Shown here: positions 21,601 through 32,426 of the stretch, in pieces
Position numbering within the stretch: position 1 is the first letter of the stretch
How the letters are laid out: each line of letters starts with the position of its first letter
Assembly: GCA_028753945.1 (NCBI GenBank)
Contig: JAPNXP010000010.1
Location: forward strand, 1,181,042 to 1,245,041
From: Hexactinellida sp. DTS-2022
Taxonomy: Eukaryota; Porifera; Hexactinellida
DNA: 64,000 nt
Reading direction: 5' to 3'
Translations under genes and position numbers: made by a program
Notes under the pieces: model-generated
What the model was told of the DNA's origin: nothing
Databases searched by the model: none
The model's input: only the letters and a program-made list of their open reading frames with translations

Positions 21601-22096
21601 GGGGAGATGCGGGGCCAGTGCGGGCACGAAGTGCATCTGTAACATAATAATTAAACAAAATAAATAAAATCATTCAAAATAAATGATGAATTTTGTAAAC
21701 AGTAAAGGTAAATTAAATATTTATATGACATATGGTTGCTTTACAATATATTATTCTCGTTTTAGAAGAATTGCCAAATTGTGAAATATTCTCAGTAAAA
21801 TATCTCCAGCGAGTTATAAACACGTCTAAGCAATTTGCTAAAACTTATAGGTGAATATGTAAGAATATGAGTTTAAATAATAACAAATATTTGCTATTTT
21901 ATTTTTATGTTAAATAATGCTAAGTCATCATAAATGGCGCCTAAACCGCAACTCTGAGAATCTCAAAAACCGTCCAAATGGATTCGCCATGACTTTTTAC
22001 CCCATTTATATCGAAATTGTAACTTTCAATATAGAGTCAAATCCTCGAGTGAAAATTATAAACTGGCCTCTTTTTTTTGCGATTTCGGTGAGTTGC
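21601..22096. other. AT-rich stretch without a gene
   Basis: Only short chance frames. A GC-rich patch near 21592-21625 (CCCGCATGGGGGAGATGCGG) is the one compositional break. Confidence 0.35.
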
Positions 22097-22121
22097 CAGT
22101 CTGTGTACACGCTCTTCTCTC

Positions 22122-22618
22122 CATAGGGATAGAATAGGGGGGGGGGGGCAGGGGGGCGTCGCCCCTCCATGATTTGGCCATGGGGGGCGGCCATTACAAA
22201 AATCCTATCCCGCCCCTCCATGAAATTGTGTGTTATCTTAACAAATTACCCCAATGTTACAGTTTACTAACTTATTATGGGCACAACTGAGGTATTGAAA
22301 AGTCGAGTGAGCATGCTCATTGGGTCGAGTGAGCATGCTCATAGGGTCCAGTGAGCATGCTCACTGGATTGGAAGGAAAGAAAAGCATTAAATCGTAAGT
22401 TATAATTATTGCCCAATTTAATATCGAAAAACTGATGAAGAATCATTTTGCTATTTAAAACTAGTTTGTTGCATCACTCGACCCTATGAGCATGCTCACT
22501 CGACTTTTCATTATATGCACAACTACCTAAATTTCCCTGGAGGTAGACCATAGACACCCCAATTTCTTTTCTTCTCGCTGTCGCCCCTCCATCGCAAAAC
22601 GATGTTGCTACGCCAATG
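22122..22618. mobile_element. hAT-like element nested in the pogo element
   Basis: Exact 8-base duplication CTTCTCTC at 22114-22121 and 22619-22626. Left end CATAGGGATAGAATAGG followed by a G-run; right end ACGATGTTGCTACGCCAATG, i.e. an inverted CATTGGCGTAGCAAC tip. GCGTCGCCCCTCCATGATTT on the left and TGTCGCCCCTCCATCGC on the right are internal relatives. It holds the foldback at 22296-22510. Confidence 0.8.
22296..22510. repeat. GAGTGAGCATGCTCA foldback
   Basis: Starts TGAAAAGTCGAGTGAGCATG and ends with its reverse complement. GTGAGCATGCTCA, itself palindromic, appears three times in the left arm and once in the right. Both sides are bordered by GCACAACT (22271-22278 and 22517-22524) inside an imperfect longer direct repeat. 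It may be an inserted foldback element. Confidence 0.6.
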
Positions 22619-22790
22619 CTTCTCTCTAATAGTCCACCAGTGGGCAATTGGCCCAAAGTGGACTATTAGAGAATATGTACTATTACAGATATATAAATAG
22701 TTGATTTGGACAAGTAAATAAGTGGACTATTAGAAGAGTGGACTATTAGAGAGAACAGACTGTATTAATTAAGTAGTCTATGGACTAGTT

Positions 22791-22947
22791 CAGTCAACTC
22801 CCGTATTATGGCAGGCCAAGGGATCCTCTTAATTATTTCGATAAGCGGATTAAAATTAATTGCTTTATAGGTCAGGGGATTTTTAAAAAACTTCGATATA
22901 AGCTGGTATTTCGATATAACCGAGTTTGTTATAACGGGAGTTTACTG
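22791..22947. mobile_element. pogo-like MITE, CCCGT family
   Basis: CAGTCAACTCCCGTATTATG at the left and ATAACGGGAGTTTACTG at the right, followed by TA. The left TA has decayed to TT. 157 bases, non-coding. Confidence 0.7.
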
Positions 22948-23578
22948 TATATAAATATTTCAAGCAATATGAGCCAAATTAACTTCTCAAATTTTTATAA
23001 TTTTGGTTTATACTTTCTACTATTGAACCAATTTCGCTTCAAATCTTGTTAAATACTGGTTGCAAGTAGACACAAGGAAAATGTACAACATCTTCTTTTG
23101 GAGGAACTTCTATTTTAGGGGTTGTATAATAGTGCCTCCATAAGAAAAAAGATGCCTACACAGCTGTAATTTAAGAGTTTTTCCAATGGTCAAAAAGATG
23201 GGGATTTAGTCTAACATATTTTGAGATCTGGTCCAGACAAATTTTGAATGGTGTCAACATGTGTTCCAAAAATTGAAATTAAAAATTTGGCCCACGAGAT
23301 ATACATTAGTAAGCAACTAGACAGTTATCGAGAAATTTTCCCACCTGTTACACATACAATCTAGGCTGTAGAGCCGTCACGGAGAAACAAAAACAATAAT
23401 AACCAACCAGGGCCGTGAGATTAGAACTGGCCCACTACGTAGTATTCGGCATAGTAAAAATTGAATACTTACACAATATGCATTGATACAACATCCGAAT
23501 AGCATTGTGATGTGGTTTGAGAGTTCTGTTATGCATTTTGTTCTTGTTTGTGAAGTTAAAGGCTTATATCCATTCTTG
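22948..23578. other. No gene or element recognised
   Basis: AT-rich, with only short chance frames. I see no repeat matches elsewhere in the window. Confidence 0.35.
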
Positions 23579-24552
23579 CAGGGTTGCCAACCCTCCCGCT
23601 TTTTAGCCTTTATTTCTCCCATCCTCCCGACCTCCCGCCAAACTTTTCAAACTCCCGCTTTTTTGGAAATTTGTCCTATATTAGGGTTTATGATATGTAT
23701 AAGTAAATAATGAATTTTTTGCAAAAATTAGTCTATATACCGTAATAATATAATATACGAGTTCCAAGTTTTGTTCTACTCATATACTCGTATGTTAGTT
23801 AATATTCTATAGCCCCCTTATTATTACACTGTACTAATATTATGTTTTAATTCGAATTTGGAAGAAATTCTTAAAAATATCCCGGGTGGCTTACATCCTC
23901 CAGAAAGTTGTTATACCAGATATGATGCTGCATTTTTCTCGTTTAGTTTATATTTCAATCATTGCAACCAAGGGTGGAATAAGCTTTACAACACATTTAC
24001 AAATTTGATGGCCTAATCGTCATGAAATTCCTAGAAATCTCTAGAAAAATGTCCAAAAATGACATGAACTTTTGAAGATACTTAAATCTGCTACATACGT
24101 ATATCTACTAAAAAACTACTTTGTAAAAAATTATAATTCAATAATCTACTATTTCGTTTTGTTGTGTTATTGCATACATTGGGTGAATACGAGATACGCG
24201 AGAAGAAATTTGATAGATAGAACTTGAAAAATAAGCGTTTCCTAATTGTAAATATTCAAACGTAAAAATTGATCAGTTTGTATCGTTCTATTCATGATAA
24301 ATTCAAAGAAATAGCATATATTTTGAGTCTCCCGCTTTTCTCCCGATTTTTCATCTTCGACCTCCCGCTTTTTTGTAAAACTCCCGCCAAAAAATGGCAA
24401 ACCTCCCGCTTTTTGGTTTTCAGAGGTTGGCATCCCTGAAATTTCTTGGGCTGTGAGATTACATGTGAATCTCCCATTAACTTTTTTGGTAAAACTCCCG
24501 CCAAAAAATGGCAAACCTCCCGCTTTTTGGTTTTCAGAGGTTGGCATCCCTG
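23579..24552. mobile_element. hAT-like family R1 element
   Basis: Left tip CAGGGTTGCCAACCCTCCCG, right tip CAGAGGTTGGCATCCCTG. ATTCTTG flanks both sides (23572-23578 and 24553-24559), a 7-base match where 8 is expected. Both ends carry CTCCCGC(TTTTT) repeats. The right end occurs twice in tandem (to 24436 and to 24552), with the flank sequence duplicated too. No transposase is visible. Confidence 0.75.
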
Positions 24553-24707
24553 ATTCTTGGGCTGTGAGATTACATGTGAATCTCCCATTAATATAATTGG
24601 GGAGTTTAGAGGTTGTTGAGGTTACTAACTTTTACACAACTCTTCATAAAAACTAAAAGAGGTGTAGAGCACAGTCGCTACTCCTTAATATTCGACTGTT
24701 TTTGTAA

Positions 24708-26246
24708 TTGTTGTTTCTTTGTTATACTCTGTCAAGCGCCTTAAATGGCTGCTCTGTCGTTTCCTTGTTATTTTACATTTATCAACACAGCTATTTTCTC
24801 TTATCAAAATTCAACCACCTGTTCAAACCACAACCGATTTCAAATGTTCAAGCCCTCAGACGGATGAGGGGAAACAGATCTGGACGTGCTGTAAAATCCA
24901 GATCTAAACAGTCTAAACAGTTTATTGAACTTGTTTTGCCCAGACTGATGAAACCTACAAGGAAATGTCACGTTGGGATCAACAAAAATAACATCATCCA
25001 ACTAAAGAAGCATACACCAATAAAGATCATCCGCCTTGCCATCTCGAATGTTCGTTCTTTGGCAAAAAAATCAGAAATGATAATTGATACTGTACTATCT
25101 AATCGATTAGACATCATCCTATTCACTGAAACATGGCTTCGAGGTTCAGAAAATGCTAATCTGGCTCTTGGAGAACTTCTCAATAACCTGAGGAGCCACG
25201 ATTTTTTGCATACCCCTCGACTACATGGAAGAGGAGGAGGTGTTGGATTATTATATCGGAAAGGTTTACGGTCAAAAGAGTTTCAGAGATAAAGTATGAA
25301 TCTTTTGAGTGTTTAGATGTGTCAGTTGACTATGATAATGACTCATTCCGGCTCATAGGCATATATAGACCGCCATGCGCGAAAACGAACTCGCACTCAA
25401 CCGCCATCTTCTTTCAGGAATTCCCCACATTGATTGAGAGTACCTTCCTGGAAAACAGGAAGTTATTAATCTGTGGCGATTTTAATTTTCACTTCGAAGA
25501 TGCGAAACATCCCATATCTTCTAGATTTGTTGAATTGTTAGAAAATTTTGGCTTGAAGCTACATATCTCAAATCCTACTCACAAATCTGGACATGTTCTA
25601 GATTTAGTCATCACTGGAATGGAGAACCACCTTTTAACAGATATTAATATCTGTAATGATTTTGTTTCTGATCACAAATTAATTATATGCCAACTACTTT
25701 TTCCGAAGCCACCGCGGACTAAGGTTCTGGTTACTTACAGGAATAAGCGGAATTTCAATATCGATTTATTCAAGTATGATATTCTAGAATTGTCTCGCGG
25801 ATTTATTGACCTGGACATGGACAACTTGATAAAAAAGTATAGTGAGACTTTGACTGCCCTCTATGACAAGCATTCACCTAAAACAACGCGTTATGTTACT
25901 TTGCGCCCTTATTCACCGTGGTATAATCCTAGGCTCAGGGAAGCTAATAAAGCAAAACGTTGTAAGGAGCGTAATTTCAGGAAGTACGGTACACAGTCTT
26001 ATAGAATATAAAATCGCATGTAAAACCTATGCGAAATTACTGGAGTTTGAAAAGATGTTGTTCTATGAAGTCAAGATCTCGAACTGTACCTCGAACAATT
26101 TTTTTCGGACCATAAAAAATTTGTTCACATACAATAAGGCTGCAAATACTCTGCCTACTCATTCTTCACATCTATCCCTTTCTAATATTTTTAACGCCAA
26201 TTTTATTGATGAAATTGTAACTCTGTCTGAACGCATTTGGGCCTAG
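24708..26246 (+). pseudogene. LINE endonuclease region (CR1/L2-like), reverse transcriptase missing
   Basis: An apurinic-type (APE) endonuclease, normally the first domain of a LINE ORF2, which nicks target DNA to prime reverse transcription. Motifs in order: RLAISNVRSLAKKSEMIIDT (near 25030), FTETWLRGSENA (25120), GIYRPP, ICGDFNFHFED (25470), LDLVITG, then FVSDHKLIICQL (25665). A -1 type frameshift near 25280 separates two frames and another lies near 26000. The third frame (to 26246) continues with a pre-RT linker. No reverse-transcriptase motif follows. The clade assignment is tentative. Confidence 0.8.
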
Positions 26247-26428
26247 AATGTCGAGACTACCGGCCCAGGTAAAAGTAACTCCAACCGATTCGCCAGTCAC
26301 CCTTTGAAACTGATCACAAACATTCAATAATATGTCTCGGGCGTTTTTCTTTTTCATACGTTGCATAATTATTTTCTAAATTATTAAACTAAATTGTGTT
26401 GTTTACTTGTATATTACCTGTATAAATA

Positions 26429-26928
26429 CAGTGCAACCTCTATAAGTGGGGTCTCTATAAATGGGGAACCTCCATAAGTGGGGAATTTTTTTACCATATT
26501 CGTATATATCCATACAAATGAACCTCTATAAGCGGGGAAGTGGGGAATGGGGGACCATAAATTTCAAGGAGTTTTTATCTCCATACAAAACAACCTCCAT
26601 AAATGGGGGGAATGGACAAATCCTAACATGATTCTTATAAAATAATACAATATTTCCAATAAATCGACTCAAAAGTTCTACAGAAAAAATATTTTCGATT
26701 GATCTACTCTGATGTTTTTAGAAGAAATCACCTAGTGTAGATCAGCAGTTAACTAAATTGTCATAATATACAAATAATAACTATAACGTGCATTAATGTG
26801 TGTGTTATATGAATATTTTGTATAATATAGCATATATAATGTTTTTCCAATTGAATTTTATAACCGGGGAATGGGGGGCAATTGAAATTTTCCCCGTCCC
26901 AGCTCCCCCACTTATAGAGGTTCCACTG
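26429..26928. mobile_element. pogo-like element, CTATAAGTGGGG family, copy 1
   Basis: CAGTGCAACCTCTATAAGTG at the left, CACTTATAGAGGTTCCACTG at the right, TA at both flanks (26427-26428, 26929-26930). 500 bases; nearly identical to 50313-50811. No transposase. The open frame at 26800 is incidental. Confidence 0.9.
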
Positions 26929-26930
26929 TA

Positions 26931-27115
26931 TTTCAAACTAATCATTCGAAGATGTGCATATTATTTGCGCGCTAATAGCGTCACTTAATTAATAGGCGCA
27001 TATTTCAAACTAATCATTCGAAGATGTGCATATTATTTGCGCGCTAATAACGTTCTTAATTAATAGGCGCATGCGCCTGGTAGCTTAGGCGCATGCGCCT
27101 CGTCGATTTTAATAT
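26931..27115. repeat. Tandem duplication and GCGCATGCGCC palindromes
   Basis: A unit of about 68 bases starting TTTCAAACTAATCATTCGAA occurs at 26931 and again at about 27003. It is followed by two copies of AGGCGCATGCGCCT (27055-27100), a perfect palindrome. Confidence 0.8.
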
Positions 27116-27340
27116 ATGATTTAGTTCAGTGCTTCTCAAACTTTTTCATGTCGCGGACCAATAATTTCGTTATCACAATTACACGGACCTCGCGTATTTT
27201 CGCGCAGTCTCGAGCTTAGTAAAATTTGATTATTATAATGTTTCAACATTTATGATGCGAATACGTGGAAATTATCAATTGTGGATAATCGACAGTAAAT
27301 TATAAAAAGCGTTTCTAATTAATGTCAACCTAATATACAT

Positions 27341-27807
27341 GTTGCAGTGTATTAGAGAACTTAGTGAGTACTCGTACACACCATTTAAGTTTGGTGTGTA
27401 CGCGTACTCACCAAACTGTGTAGTGAGTACGCGTACACACTAAATGTAATTTGTGTATTAGAGTATTTTTCATGTAATGAGTTGTTTCACGCTTGATTTA
27501 TGTAAAACCTCTGAATATAGTTAATTAAGAAGCTGGAAATCATGAAGTGAGATATTAAGGGATTCTAAACAGAATTCTAATCAGTAACTTCAACTTTCAT
27601 TTGAATGTTTACGGCTTTTTAATTAACTGTATTCAGAGGTTTTACCTAAATTAAGTTATTGATTGAGACAATAATTATTACTAATATAAATGAGCTTAGA
27701 ATCGGAGAAAACAACTCATTACATGAAAAATACTTTAACACACAAATTACACACCAAACTTAAATGGTGTGTACGCGTACTCACTAAGTTCTCTAATACA
27801 CTGCAAC
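27341..27807. mobile_element. Palindromic element with GTTGCAGTGTA tips, small form
   Basis: Starts GTTGCAGTGTATTAGAGAAC and ends with the reverse complement (ATACACTGCAAC). Arms include GGTGTGTACGCGTACTCAC, CATGTAATGAGTTG and their inverted partners. The 467 bases fold on themselves. The tip is shared with the 1.66 kb palindrome at 15096. Flanks ATATACAT / AGATACAC match in 6 of 8 positions. Confidence 0.78.
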
Positions 27808-28218
27808 AGATACACCCATTCCAAGACCAAAATTATTCAACAACCCAAAATTTCCATTGGAAATAGTATTATATAGTCTAATATTATCAAATTATATGAG
27901 ATGTGGTCATTTTGATTGTAGAATCGTGTTCAACGCATCCAATTAACCTATGTAGAGCTTTCAAATAAATATCATATTGATTATTTTGAAAATTAACATC
28001 CGGTGGCACCATGTACATTTATTCCAATTGCCAACATGGTATAAGGTGGGAATAAGTGGTACATAGTGGCAATGGATGGTAATTTTCAACCTAATCAGTA
28101 GCTAACAGAGGTGAAGGCTCCTGCAATGGTATTTCAAATGCGTAGAAAAAGAATCTGACATAATTTTTCAATGTCCATATATTACGAATACAATATAAAC
28201 ATTTCTAGACACACTATA

Positions 28219-28642
28219 CAGTCGAACCTCCCCTATCGGGGCAGCCTCGTCCGGAGGGTGCTCGGATCTCGGAAATACCATAAAATTTGTTGCATAATCA
28301 ACTAGTGTTTATGGCCTGATGTCTCCAAAACTATTGTCGAGGGGGACTCTAGCCTGTTGCGCATCCTCCGTTCATCGAAACTTGGTGTAACTTTACCCAA
28401 GCAGTTCATAAATTTCGAAAATGAATTGTATATAAAGTAGCGAAATTTCCATATGGCCAATCCAAACCAATATTTACTGCCCAGATAAGGGTGGTTTACT
28501 TTTATTAGTAACATGCTTGACATTCAAATCTGCAAAGATAAACTAAATTTTGGGATAATAACCAAAAAAAGGCGACTTAATTTGAACTTATACAAAAATG
28601 TTGCCCGTTGAAGGAGGTGTCCGGATCTTGGAGGTTTGACTG
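28219..28642. mobile_element. pogo-like MITE, TCGAACCTCC family
   Basis: CAGTCGAACCTCCCCTATCG at the left, TCTTGGAGGTTTGACTG at the right, TA on both sides (28217-28218, 28643-28644). Inserted inside the hAT element 27127-28982. 424 bases, with no transposase. Confidence 0.82.
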
Positions 28643-29110
28643 TATTGCTATTTTCTATGGAAATTTTTACTTTTGGTAGGGGAGTGTATTGTGGAAGATA
28701 AAATTATGTTTGAATTTCACGTTACTGTTTTTATGTTTGCAGGATTGATGAAATTATAGCAGCATTCTAGGAAGTAGATTATGTGATCATCATCTGATGA
28801 TTTTTGAATGAGAGTGAGGGAGATTTCGATATTATACCCAAAATTGTACAATGACAACAATTAATTGGAGATTGAAATCCATTAAATAAAATATTGAACA
28901 ACTTTCATGATCTTTCCGCGGCCCAGTAACAATTTCCTCGCGGCCCACTAGTGGGTCGCGGACCCCAGTTTGAGTACCAGTGATTTAGTTGACTATGCTA
29001 ACCAATCCCTGGTCCAGAGATTTTAGTGCGCGGCATTGCCTTATGTATAGAATGCTATGGTTATTTATTTATTTATAGTTAAAATAGTGAATAAATACCC
29101 ATGATGAACA

Positions 29111-29640
29111 AGGATGCCAACCTCTGGAAGCCAAAAAGCGGGAGGTTTTGCCATTTTGGCGGGAGTTTACCAAAAAAGCGGGAGTTCGAAGATGAAAAGC
29201 GGGAGACTCAAATATATGCTATTTCTTTGAATCTATCATGAATAGAACGATACTATGTTATTATTATTTTTTATGTTTGGATATCTACAATTAGGATTTT
29301 TTTTCTTTGTTCTATCTATCAAATTTCTTCCCGCGTATCTCATATTCACCCAATGTATGCAATAATACAGCGAAAACAAAATAGCTAGATTAATGAATTT
29401 TCTACAAAGTATTGTTTTATTTGAATTACGTAGATGTAGCAGATTTTAATATCTTGAAAAGTTCTCGAAATTTACGGACATTTTTCTTGAGATTTCAAGG
29501 AATTTCATGACGATTAGGTAATAAAATTTGTAAAATGTGTTGTAAAGCTGTTTATTAATAATTTCTGTTAGAATACTTATAGTACAACTGTACAAGGCAC
29601 GTATTTCACCAATAAATATTACTAAATCATTAAAATGCAA
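29111..29640 (-). repeat. R1 family copy, inverted and truncated
   Basis: Starts AAGGATGCCAACCTCTGG and runs through GCGGGAG repeats, then matches the R1 interior in reverse (CACCCAATGTATGCAATAA, GAAATTTCATGACGATTAGG). The far tip is not seen. The open frame on this strand is incidental. Confidence 0.75.
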
Positions 29641-29762
29641 CTGAAGCACTCAATTCTCAAATTACTAGAAATATGTGGTATAAGGTTATCATTTATGAAC
29701 TTTAGTTATTCCCTGCGTTAATTAATTAAAATACTATATAAGCACAAGATACTGGAAATATA

Positions 29763-29886
29763 CAGTATCTCTCAATCAATATCCGTGATTGGCAAACAGT
29801 TTCTATATATTTGTCAATTCATTGATTAAATTAAATTAATTTCGTTGCTTGCCTATCCCGGATATTTGGTCGAGAGATACTTCTGA
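29763..29886. mobile_element. Degenerate pogo-like MITE
   Basis: CAGTATCTCTCAATCAATAT after TA at 29761, with the inverted partner CCCGGATATTTGGTCGAGAG then ATACT. About 35 bases of inverted repeat with several mismatches and an altered right tip. Confidence 0.55.
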
Positions 29887-30250
29887 TTTTGTAATCAGTA
29901 GAATAGTTTACTAGAAAATTCATTTTTCCTGATTGATTTGTTCAATTTGTTCTAATTTCAGATAGTCTGCCATGTGCTATATTTGTACAAAACATTTATT
30001 TATTATTTGATTTTGTATTCGTTGAATGAACTGAGTTATCAAGTATGGCTGATTAGAGTCTTCACTCTCTAGCAGGATATTTATTATTAGATTCTATTTC
30101 TTGAGAAAGCATGTTCACCAGCATCTGTAAATGGTTTGTAATGATAATTTGTATATGAATGCATATATATTTGACAATTATGAACTTATTCTTCGAAATT
30201 ATTAAAATTTATTAAAGGTTAAGTTTGAATTATTGTCCCTTAAATATATC
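29887..30250. other. No gene seen
   Basis: AT-rich unique-looking DNA between two pogo-like elements. Confidence 0.35.
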
Positions 30251-30252
30251 TA

Positions 30253-30914
30253 CAGTAGACTCCACTTAATTGGGTTCTCAGCTTAATTTGTTCAATATTC
30301 GGAGGATTTAAGGACTAATTTACAGCTCCGCTTTTTTTAGGTTAATTGGACAGAAACAATCGATCCCACTCAGTGGCGGCGCCAAGGGTGGTCAAGGGTG
30401 GTCAGCTGACCACCCTATCAAAGTGATTGACCACCCTGTAAGATGTACAGCTACATTAATTTTTTATTTATTTGTTGGGTATCCTTTCTTTTGGCTATTC
30501 TAATTGATCAAACAAGGAATTTAGACTATGAAGTATTTATACACTAATTGAGAATGATCCGTCTCTTATTATTAGCAAATTTGTCAATTAAAACGGCATC
30601 ATAAATGTTGAGAGTTCTCTCTCTATTAACTCCGAAGACTCACAATCCCTGAAGTCTAGAATTCAGCATAGTGGAAAAATTACAACCCCCATTTCGTAAT
30701 TATATTAGCAAAAACTAGGCGTGAATGCTATTCTGGTCATATCCTGCATATGCGTAGCATATGGCGTATAGCTCGAGAAGCTAGATGAAACATGATTTAA
30801 CTATACTATATTTGGTGTTTTACCCAAAAATACACATGCTGACCCATGGGTGACCACCTAGTGGTGGAGCACACGCGCCGCCACTGATCCCACTTAATAA
30901 GGTGAAGTCTACTG
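30253..30914. mobile_element. pogo-like MITE split by a hAT
   Basis: CAGTAGACTCCACTTAATTG at the left, GTGAAGTCTACTG at the right, TA on both sides (30251-30252, 30915-30916). The insertion at 30371-30886 sits inside. Confidence 0.85.
30371..30886. mobile_element. hAT-like MITE, CAGTGGCGGCGCC family
   Basis: Tips CAGTGGCGGCGCCAAGG and CGCGCCGCCACTG, with the exact 8-base duplication ATCCCACT (30363-30370, 30887-30894). GGTGGTCA repeats lie inside both ends. 516 bases, non-coding. Confidence 0.88.
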
Positions 30915-31262
30915 TACATCTGTATAATATAGTATATTTAAAAAACGATTGTGGGGTAGGTTATCACTCTAGAGAAAAAATATTCACAATGTTTTGTTTC
31001 GAATTTTTGCTGCATACTTAATAAAGCCTAGAAATATTAATTTGTGATCAATTCATAGGAAAACTATTGCTACAAGTCGCATATTTAGAATTCGTCGGGG
31101 AAATAGAATTGAACGGGCAAATCAGTTTTTCAGAAAGTTAATAATTTTAACAATTAACAAGTAACACTCCAAACTCAAACTAGTTAGTTTATACAAGTTT
31201 ACAATCTACCGTTAATTAATTAATCCACACAGTCTGTATCACTCATCGCTGCAACCAGCTGG

Positions 31263-32426
31263 TCACATTGTCAAGTATTTATCCACAGTGGGTGCCTCTG
31301 TTTTACTCCTGTTCCTTATAACAATCCAGATTACCCCTACTGCTATGAACACAATCAAGCCAATGATTGCTAGTAGAACTACCCCTATAAGTACGACTAC
31401 ACCGACTAGCACTAGACTACGACCAGGTGATCTGCTGTCACACGTTAGCGATTCCGTCTCAGAGCATCCTTCCTCTATCCATGATTGCCTGTGTCTGTCA
31501 AACCCATCAGAACATCTTCCTATATTAGCACACCAGCCACAACTGAAACTAGAATAACAGGAAATGTTCTTACAGCTCTCCCATGAATCTCCCAGCACAC
31601 AGTTTGGCACTGGGTCCAACTGGTACACACTCCCTTGCAAGCTGAGACCTACTCCCAGCTGTACCCTATGGTAGTTATATATTACAGTGACAGTGGAGCT
31701 AAGCAGATCCGCTGAGAACGCGTCTGCTACTCCGATCAAGCTAGTGTAGTTACTGCTGGAGGTCTCGTTAAGTAGCGCTGGTATATCTTTATATAGAAAC
31801 AATATAGTACCATTTGTGTATACGATAGATTCGAATGTGAAGAAACCGAGTTCAGGCCGATTGTTGAGGGTCATCTTCTCCCAAAGCACAATAATCCTGT
31901 CTCCATCTATCTGGTAGTATATCTTAGAATCTGAGTTCTGTGATGGGTTGAAGTCTGCTGAGAACGGTGCGATATATTGAGTGATGTGTATGTAGGGGTG
32001 AGGCGATTCGAATGTAGATATGAAGCCAGCCGTTGTGATGGCTACCTCAGACAGAAGGTGCCCATAGAAAGGGATCTCAAAACCTACCCTAAAATACTTC
32101 AGATAGGATTCAGACAGTACAACGTGATGAGACGTATTCAAACTCAAATCGACCCAAAAATCATTGACCCGCCCACTAGTACTGGGATAGAAAGTGGACA
32201 GATAGTATCTATGGTTGTCTTCTATCGTATTGACAACGGATTGCCGAATTCTACGGATATTATTGTATCTTTTGACATCTTCTTTTTCGCTAGTCGCATA
32301 TACTGCCTCAGTTTCATATGTATTTCTAAATGGCTCTTCGTCTACTGAACTAAATTTCAATCCATTCTTTCCAGTTACAAGTGCGAATGAAAGCACTGCT
32401 GTTAGAATTATTATTTGCAACTTCAT
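31263..32426 (-). CDS. PLXDC1/2 (TEM7)-like plexin-domain membrane protein
   Basis: A 387-residue single-exon protein. Residues 1-19 are a signal peptide (MKLQIIILTAVLSFALVTG). The middle, about 95-270, is the nidogen-like ectodomain typical of PLXDC proteins (VGFEIPFYGHLL, HITQYIAPFSADFNPS, LGFFTFESIVYTNGTILFLY, YNYHRVQLGVG). About 273-328 is a cysteine-rich PSI domain (SFSCGWCANIGRCSDGFDRH). One membrane helix spans about 337-371, followed by a short cytoplasmic tail. Several NxS/T sites fit an extracellular glycoprotein. In vertebrates the family acts as cell-surface receptors or adhesion proteins. It is shorter than vertebrate PLXDC (about 500-530), mainly at the N-terminal side and tail. 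The start is the first Met of the signal peptide, 5 bases after a CTGCAG that could be a splice acceptor. No introns and no poly-A tail are seen. Confidence 0.93.
   Translation of the reverse strand: MKLQIIILTAVLSFALVTGKNGLKFSSVDEEPFRNTYETEAVYATSEKEDVKRYNNIRRIRQSVVNTIEDNHRYYLSTFYPSTSGRVNDFWVDLSLNTSHHVVLSESYLKYFRVGFEIPFYGHLLSEVAITTAGFISTFESPHPYIHITQYIAPFSADFNPSQNSDSKIYYQIDGDRIIVLWEKMTLNNRPELGFFTFESIVYTNGTILFLYKDIPALLNETSSSNYTSLIGVADAFSADLLSSTVTVIYNYHRVQLGVGLSLQGSVYQLDPVPNCVLGDSWESCKNISCYSSFSCGWCANIGRCSDGFDRHRQSWIEEGCSETESLTCDSRSPGRSLVLVGVVVLIGVVLLAIIGLIVFIAVGVIWIVIRNRSKTEAPTVDKYLTM

Larger units (their letters stand above)
22097..22762. mobile_element. pogo-like element split by a hAT-like insertion
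   Basis: The left end CAGTCTGTGTACACGCTCTT and right end GTGGACTATTAGAGAGAACA then GACTG, followed by TA, are inverted matches. The element is interrupted by 22122-22618. Inside the right part GTGGACTATTAGAGA repeats three times. Confidence 0.65.
27127..28982. mobile_element. hAT-like element carrying a palindrome and a pogo MITE
   Basis: Tips CAGTGCTTCTCAAACTTTTT and AGTTTGAGTACCAGTG with GTCGCGGACC near both ends. The 8-base duplication ATTTAGTT is exact (27119-27126 and 28983-28990). 1856 bases including two nested insertions (27341-27807, 28219-28642). No intact transposase. The CTTCTCAAACTT / GCGGACC pattern is a familiar hAT MITE type. Confidence 0.88.

Noticed and set aside
31288..32348. 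Plus-strand frames opposite the PLXDC-like gene
   Set aside because: Antisense shadows. The minus frame has a signal peptide, PSI cysteines and a membrane helix.
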